DNA of 10,594 bases from an uncultured Bacteroidales bacterium (GTDB lineage Bacteria; Bacteroidota; Bacteroidia; Bacteroidales; UBA932), in assembly GCA_946184255.1 (NCBI GenBank), contig CAMHFA010000019.1, forward strand, positions 1 to 10,594, in the 5' to 3' direction. A model generated the notes under the pieces. It saw only the letters and a list, made by a program, of their open reading frames with translations, made no database searches and was not told where the DNA came from. Below are positions 6,332 to 10,594 of the stretch, piece by piece. The position numbers and the translations under genes were made by a program. The first letter of the stretch is position 1. Each line of letters begins with the position of its first letter.

Positions 6332-7174
6332 TCACTTCACGTATTTAGCCTTCTCCTCAGCCTCTTCGGCCTTGTACTGTCCAAGACGCCTCATCGCCTC
6401 ATCGAAATCGACGTCGTAGCCGTTGAACTCAGGTCCGTCAACACAGGCAAACCTGGTCTTTCCTGCAACGGTCACCCTGCAGGCTCCGCACATTCCGGTA
6501 CCATCGACCATCAGCATGTTCAGGCTGACATCGATGGGAATCCCAAGTTTCTTGCAGGTGAGGGTCGCGAACTTCATCATGATCATCGGACCTATCGCTA
6601 CCGCTTTGGTATATTCATGTCCTTCGGCAACGAGTTGTTCCAGGCACGCGGTTCCGACTCCGTGGAAGCCTGCGCTTCCGTCGTCGGTGCAGAGAAAGAG
6701 GTTGTCACAGGCAGAGCCCAGCTCCTCGGTGTAGATAAGGAGGTCTTTCGTTCTGGCACCTATGATGACATCCACAGCAATGCCCCTGTCATGGAGCCAT
6801 TTCGCCTGTGGATAGACAGGAGCGGTACCGAGACCTCCGGCTATGAATATGTAGCGTTGCCCCTTGAGCTGGCTTTCGTCCATGTTGACGAATTCAGAAG
6901 GATTCCCCAGCGGTCCGACGACGTCACGGAAGAACTCTCCTTCTTCCTTGGCGATGATGGCGGCGGAGGAAGCCCCGATCAGTTGGGTGACGATTGTCAC
7001 TGTGCCTGCTTCACGGTTGTAGTCGCTGATTGTTAAAGGAATACGTTCGCCCTCTTCATTTGCAAGGACGATAAGGAACTGCCCAGGTAAAGCAGCCTTG
7101 GCAATTCTTGGAGCCGACACTACCATCTTGCAGATATTGGGTGTCAGCATTTCTCGAGTCAGAATTTTGAACAT
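6332..7174 (-). CDS. nfnA: NfnA: small subunit of NADH-dependent ferredoxin:NADP+ oxidoreductase (SudB / PyrK-like)
   Basis: The 280-residue protein has the ferredoxin-reductase fold of the dihydroorotate dehydrogenase electron-transfer subunits. RIPLTISDY (44-52) is the FAD-binding strand and GGLGTAP (113-119) the nucleotide loop. The C-terminal segment DGTGMCGACRV at 224-234, with Cys244 in FACVDGPEF, supplies Asp224, Cys229, Cys232 and Cys244. An Asp plus three Cys holding a [2Fe-2S] cluster is the known signature of Nfn small subunits. The Lys/Glu-rich tail (about 267-280) is usual. It is the first gene of the operon, with a good promoter at 7226-7257 and a leader of about 47 bases. It ends one base before nfnB. 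PyrK is the alternative name for this fold, but no pyrD lies nearby. Confidence 0.9.
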   Translation of the reverse strand: MFKILTREMLTPNICKMVVSAPRIAKAALPGQFLIVLANEEGERIPLTISDYNREAGTVTIVTQLIGASSAAIIAKEEGEFFRDVVGPLGNPSEFVNMDESQLKGQRYIFIAGGLGTAPVYPQAKWLHDRGIAVDVIIGARTKDLLIYTEELGSACDNLFLCTDDGSAGFHGVGTACLEQLVAEGHEYTKAVAIGPMIMMKFATLTCKKLGIPIDVSLNMLMVDGTGMCGACRVTVAGKTRFACVDGPEFNGYDVDFDEAMRRLGQYKAEEAEEKAKYVK

Positions 7175-7225
7175 AATTTGGCCAATGTCCTATTTAGTTC
7201 TTAATTGGTAATTAGTTTATATAAG

Positions 7226-7257
7226 CAAAACTAACAATTTCCCTATAAATATTCAAA
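7226..7257 (-). promoter_or_regulatory. Promoter of the nfnA-nfnB-prsW-dipeptidase operon
   Basis: On the reverse strand, TTTG at 7257-7254 is followed after 20 bases by TAGTTTTG at 7233-7226. Both boxes match the Bacteroides consensus (TTTG, about 19-20 bp, TAnnTTTG) exactly. Transcription would start near 7221, about 47 bases before the nfnA ATG. An 8-base palindrome TTATATAA (7217-7224) lies at the presumed start site. Confidence 0.65.
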
Positions 7258-7270
7258 TTTGTTATCTTTG
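7238..7270 (+). promoter_or_regulatory. Promoter of the MFS-dehydrogenase-hydrolase operon
   Basis: TATCTTTG at 7263-7270 matches the -7 consensus TAnnTTTG, and TTTC at 7238-7241, 21 bases upstream, is a one-mismatch -33 box. Transcription would start near 7274-7277. The stretch overlaps the nfn promoter on the other strand, whose -33 box (7254-7257) lies between the two boxes here. Confidence 0.6.
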
Positions 7271-7298
7271 TAAGAGGATAATGGCAAGTTTTACCGTT

Positions 7299-8474
7299 AT
7301 GGAAAAAAACAGACAGATTTCCAGGATTCTGCCCGTGCTCCTGGCTTTCTTTATCATGGGTTATTGTGACCTTGTGGGCATAGCTACCAATTATCTCAAG
7401 CAGGATTTCAGCCTTGGTGACACTGCGGCGAATGCGTTTTCAGTGATGATGTTCCTCTGGTTCCTGGTCCTATCCGTGCCTACCGGCATAATGATGAACA
7501 GGATAGGAAGGAAGAAAACGGTTCTTCTGAGCATGGTGGTCACCCTGTTGGGACTCGTAATTCCATTTGTATCCTACAGCGTTGTCTCCATGATACTGGC
7601 TTTCTCCCTGATAGGGATAGGAAACACTTTCATCCAGGTGTCCCTCAATCCTCTGGTAGCCAGCCTTGTCAGCCCCCAGAAGCAGCCCAGTTTCCTTACC
7701 CTTGGGCAGTTCATTAAGGCCATTGCATCATTCCTTGCTCCGATCCTGGCGGTACAGGCTGCCTTGAGACTCGGGGACTGGAAATTCCTCTTCGTCATTT
7801 TTGCAGTTATCGACATAGCGGTCCTGGCCTGGCTTGCAGTTACGGAAATAAAGGAGCAGGAGACAGGTGACAAGGCGTCTTCGTTCTCCGACTGCTTCCG
7901 CATGCTGGGGATGGGGAGCATCCTGATGCTCTTCATAGGAATAGTGATGAATGTAGGAATAGATGTGGGCATTAACATTACCGCACCAAAGATCTTGCAG
8001 GAAAGGGCCGCCATGACCCTTGACCAGGCAGGATACGCCACGAGCCTATACTTCCTGGTAAGGACTTTCGGGTGTCTTGCCGGCACGTTCATCCTTTCCA
8101 GGATTTCGGCATCCAGGTTTTTCATAATCAGCGCCTTGCTGATATTCGTCGGAGTGGTTGGGCTTCTATTCGCCAGTAGCGTGGCAGCACTCTATGTATG
8201 TGTCGGACTTATAGGTGCAGGAAACTCGAACATATTCCCCATAATCTTCGCGAAGGCACTCAATACCGCACCTGAAAAGGATAACGAGATTTCAGGGCTC
8301 ATGATTATGGGTGTGAGCGGTGGAGCCCTTGTTCCGGTGATAATGGGAGCCGCCTCTGATGCGGCAGGCAACCAGAACGGAGCGGTCCTGGTGCTCGCTG
8401 TTTGCATAGTCTATCTCCTGGCTCTTATTCCATTGATGCTAAAACTTGAGAAGAAAGCTAATAACCAATTATGA
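7299..8474 (+). CDS. MFS transporter, FucP-like sugar/organic solute family
   Basis: Taken from the ATG at 7299, the protein has 391 residues and about twelve hydrophobic helices. GIMMNRIGRKKT (63-74), in the loop after the second helix, is the MFS motif A region. GYCDLVGIATNYLKQDF (21-37) resembles the first helix of FucP-like proton symporters of Bacteroidota. A cytoplasmic loop near 190-205 (TEIKEQETGDKASS) separates the two halves. An in-frame ATG at 7281 would add MASFTV, but the promoter would then leave a leader of only about 6 bases; 7299 gives about 22-25, close to that of resB. The last four bases overlap the dehydrogenase start (ATGA), so import and oxidation are probably coupled. 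The substrate cannot be read from the sequence; sugars, sugar acids and glycerol-like polyols all fit. Confidence 0.88.
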   Translation: MEKNRQISRILPVLLAFFIMGYCDLVGIATNYLKQDFSLGDTAANAFSVMMFLWFLVLSVPTGIMMNRIGRKKTVLLSMVVTLLGLVIPFVSYSVVSMILAFSLIGIGNTFIQVSLNPLVASLVSPQKQPSFLTLGQFIKAIASFLAPILAVQAALRLGDWKFLFVIFAVIDIAVLAWLAVTEIKEQETGDKASSFSDCFRMLGMGSILMLFIGIVMNVGIDVGINITAPKILQERAAMTLDQAGYATSLYFLVRTFGCLAGTFILSRISASRFFIISALLIFVGVVGLLFASSVAALYVCVGLIGAGNSNIFPIIFAKALNTAPEKDNEISGLMIMGVSGGALVPVIMGAASDAAGNQNGAVLVLAVCIVYLLALIPLMLKLEKKANNQL

Positions 8475-9523
8475 AAAAGACAATTACAATTATCGGATCC
8501 GGAATGATGGGATCTGCGTTGGCATTCCCTGCCAGGGAGAACGGACATGATGTCCGCCTGGTGGGGACCCCTCTGGATAAGGAAATAATCGAGGCCTGCA
8601 AAAAGACAGGTAGGCATCCCAAGTTCGACTATCCTTTCCCTGAGGGTGTCAAGTATTACTTCTATGAGGAATGGAAGGAAGCTGTTGACGGGGCTGACTT
8701 TGTTATTGGAGGTGTCTCATCTTTTGGGGTGTACTGGTTCCTTGATAATATACTTTCGGAACTGGATCCATCGATGCCTGTCCTGTCCGTTACAAAGGGA
8801 TTGATAAACCTCGATGACGGAACTTTGATCTCATACCCAGAGTATTGGAAAAGGGCTCTGGCCCAAAAAGGAATCAACCGTGAGATCTGTGCTATAGGCG
8901 GTCCATGCACTTCCTATGAACTGGTTTATCACGACCAGTCCGAGGTGGCTTTCTGCGGTAAGGATTCTGCGACTATTAGGATGATGAAAGAGGCCATGCA
9001 AACCTCTTATTATCATATATCCCTTACGAATGATGTGGAGGGTCTGGAGAGTGCTGTCGCCCTGAAGAACGGTTACGCACTGGCGATTGCCATGACGATC
9101 GGTTTGGTCAACCGTCATAACGGTCCGCAAGCCGGGCTTCATTTCAATTCCCAGGCTGCTGCATTCTATCAGGCGGTTAAGGAGATGAGGCTACTTCTTG
9201 AAATGCAGGGTGCCAGCCGTAATTGTGAGAACATAGGAATAGGTGACCTTTACGTGACCGTTTACGGAGGCCGTACGCGCAAAATAGGAATCCTTCTTGG
9301 AGAAGGGAAAACCTATGAGGAAGCCCTAGAGATCCTCTCGGGAGTAACTCTTGAAAGTCTCGTGGTCTCACGCAGGGTCTATGCTGCAATGGCCAGGAAG
9401 GCGGAACTCGGGCAGGCTGACCTGTCAAAATACCCCATGCTCTGCCATGCCGCCGCAGTCCTCGATGACGGGAAGGATGCGGAGCTCCCATGGGAAGATT
9501 TTACATTTGACGAAACAGAGTAA
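8471..9523 (+). CDS. GpsA-like NAD(P)-dependent dehydrogenase (glycerol-3-phosphate dehydrogenase family)
   Basis: The 350-residue cytoplasmic enzyme shows the family in order: Rossmann loop GSGMMG (9-14), SVTKGL (106-111, Lys109), GGPCTSYE (143-150), EGLESAVALKNG (190-201, Lys199) and GIGDLYVT (256-263, Asp259, Thr263). These fit the catalytic Lys, Lys, Asp and Thr of glycerol-3-phosphate dehydrogenase, which interconverts sn-glycerol 3-phosphate and dihydroxyacetone phosphate. The next motif normally contains Arg-Asn for the substrate phosphate; here it reads GGRTRKIG (266-273), with Thr269 in place of Asn. Together with its setting, overlapping an MFS gene by 4 bases and 12 bases before a secreted hydrolase gene, this raises the possibility of a catabolic paralogue with another substrate. 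It may equally be the sole GpsA for lipid synthesis. Confidence 0.83.
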   Translation: MKKTITIIGSGMMGSALAFPARENGHDVRLVGTPLDKEIIEACKKTGRHPKFDYPFPEGVKYYFYEEWKEAVDGADFVIGGVSSFGVYWFLDNILSELDPSMPVLSVTKGLINLDDGTLISYPEYWKRALAQKGINREICAIGGPCTSYELVYHDQSEVAFCGKDSATIRMMKEAMQTSYYHISLTNDVEGLESAVALKNGYALAIAMTIGLVNRHNGPQAGLHFNSQAAAFYQAVKEMRLLLEMQGASRNCENIGIGDLYVTVYGGRTRKIGILLGEGKTYEEALEILSGVTLESLVVSRRVYAAMARKAELGQADLSKYPMLCHAAAVLDDGKDAELPWEDFTFDETE

Positions 9524-9535
9524 TCAAGATTTCAG

Positions 9536-10585
9536 ATGAAATGTAAAGGATTTCTGTTGGGACTGTCCCTCATGGCTTTGATCCCTTTCGCTGTGCTTGG
9601 AAAGGATCAGCCGCGGACTGTTTACATGAGTTTCATCCTTCATGGCAACATGAACTATGACCGTTATGTACGCACAACTATCTGGGAACAGTTCCCGGTC
9701 ATCTATGGCAACCTGCTGGATTTCATGGATGAGCATCCAGATTTCAAAGGGCAGGTCCAGTTCTCCGGGCAGACCGCAGGCTCCTTGTTGATAACCGCTC
9801 CGGAAGTTATATCCCATGCTCTTGAACTGCAGCGAAAGGGGCAGCTGAACTTTACAGGAACATTCTATTCGGAACCTGTAAACGTAAATATGGACGGGGA
9901 AACCAATTACCGTTGCGCATGGCTGGGCACTAAGATTATTGAAAGCATTTCAGGCTCTACGGACGGTTTCTACTTGCAGGAACGGGCATACCATCCACAG
10001 TTGCCCTGGATATTCAAGGAAAGCGGAGTATCGTGGGTTCCGGTCATTACGGGCGGCGATGTCTTCCGTCCTTTCACCTTGAAAGGCCTGGACGGCACCA
10101 CCTCTGTGTGTGTCCCGACATCCAGGGCCGGATTGCTTGATAAGATAGCCCGAGCTCCGGAGAACTCCCTCATAGTCATTGAAGAGGATTATGAGATCCC
10201 GCAGCATTTCAGTGACACCTACGACAAGATTGTCCGCTTCAACAGGGAGCATCCGGAGGTCAGGGTCGAATGGATAACCGTCAAGGATTATATCAATCGC
10301 TTCGGCCTTGGGGAAGAGAAGTTTGTAGATCATAATGTCAAGGCGCGGGATCCCCAGAACGGTACGTATTCCAGATGGACCGCCGATCCTTTAGACATAA
10401 TAGTTCAGGAGGCGACCAATTCCGCTATGGCCGATTTCCGGTCTGCCCAGATGATCAATGCCTTGATGGCCCTTGTGACGGGATCGCAGGTCGATGTCCC
10501 GTTCGACGGGGCCGGAATAGTCCTGGAGCGTGACCCCCTTGCATGTCACGGGCCGGATGCTCCGGAGGGAAATTCAGGGCGCTGA
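9536..10585 (+). CDS. Secreted glycoside hydrolase-like protein (GH57/GH38-type barrel), C-terminus truncated or frameshifted
   Basis: The 349-residue product begins with a signal peptide (MKCKGFLLGLSLMALIPFAVLG), so it acts outside the cytoplasm. FILHGNMNYDRY (33-44), QFSGQT (75-80), GTFYSEPVNV (108-117), GFYLQERAYHP (144-154) and VIEEDYEIPQHF (214-225) follow the motif order of GH57/GH38-like retaining hydrolases. His36, Glu149 (nucleophile position) and acids at 216-218 are the likely active-site residues. The family assignment is by eye and uncertain; polysaccharide deacetylase-like barrels are an alternative. After about residue 275 a helical domain begins (GTYSRWTADPLDIIVQEA), then the frame stops at 10583-10585. 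Related enzymes are much longer, and another frame stays open to the window edge, so this may be a broken gene or a sequence error. It is the third gene of the MFS operon. Confidence 0.6.
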   Translation: MKCKGFLLGLSLMALIPFAVLGKDQPRTVYMSFILHGNMNYDRYVRTTIWEQFPVIYGNLLDFMDEHPDFKGQVQFSGQTAGSLLITAPEVISHALELQRKGQLNFTGTFYSEPVNVNMDGETNYRCAWLGTKIIESISGSTDGFYLQERAYHPQLPWIFKESGVSWVPVITGGDVFRPFTLKGLDGTTSVCVPTSRAGLLDKIARAPENSLIVIEEDYEIPQHFSDTYDKIVRFNREHPEVRVEWITVKDYINRFGLGEEKFVDHNVKARDPQNGTYSRWTADPLDIIVQEATNSAMADFRSAQMINALMALVTGSQVDVPFDGAGIVLERDPLACHGPDAPEGNSGR

Positions 10586-10594
10586 ACACGTGCC

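Noticed and set aside
6284..7036. Rightward open frame of 250 codons opposite nfnA
   Set aside because: It spans the nfnA/nfnB junction on the wrong strand and lacks family features; NfnA is well supported.
7281..7298. Earlier ATG for the MFS transporter
   Set aside because: It would leave a leader of only about 6 bases after the promoter and adds six residues with no role; it remains possible if the message is nearly leaderless.

Overview
The window looks like chromosome from an anaerobic member of the Bacteroidota, most likely order Bacteroidales. Three things point there. The visible promoters fit the Bacteroides-type signal (TTTG, about 20 bp, TAnnTTTG). Most starts lack a Shine-Dalgarno sequence. 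The gene content (ResB/CcsA cytochrome c assembly, NfnAB, FucP-like transporter, C69 dipeptidase, His-rich metal adaptor) is typical of gut Bacteroidales. Base composition is near 50% GC by eye and even across the window. I see no insertion sequence, phage gene, tRNA, rRNA or CRISPR array. No gene-free stretch exceeds 110 bases.

Left part, 1-2628. Two transcription units diverge from about 890-956. Leftward runs a small secreted His/Cys-rich protein (890-510), then a periplasmic adaptor lipoprotein of a heavy-metal RND efflux pump (427 to beyond the left edge). The 82-base gap between them holds two perfect, interleaved inverted repeats that could form an H-type pseudoknot in the leftward mRNA or a double operator in DNA. 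Rightward runs resB-ccsA, the System II machinery that carries heme across the membrane and attaches it to c-type cytochromes.

Middle part, 2625-7174. A tight leftward four-gene operon starts from a promoter at 7226-7257. It encodes NfnA, NfnB, a PrsW-type intramembrane protease and a secreted C69 dipeptidase. The genes are 0-1 base apart. NfnAB couples NADH, ferredoxin and NADPH pools by electron bifurcation. The last gene meets ccsA tail to tail with overlapping stop codons.

Right part, 7263-10594. A rightward operon starts back to back with the nfn promoter: a FucP-like MFS transporter, a GpsA-like dehydrogenase overlapping it by 4 bases, and a secreted protein resembling the GH57/GH38 glycoside hydrolases. 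The arrangement suggests release, import and oxidation of a sugar-derived compound, but the substrate is unknown. The GpsA-like protein has a changed residue at the usual phosphate-binding site. The last gene ends early, 9 bases before the window edge, and may carry a frameshift.

The best candidates for something undescribed are the interleaved repeats at 454-489 and the transporter/dehydrogenase/hydrolase operon.
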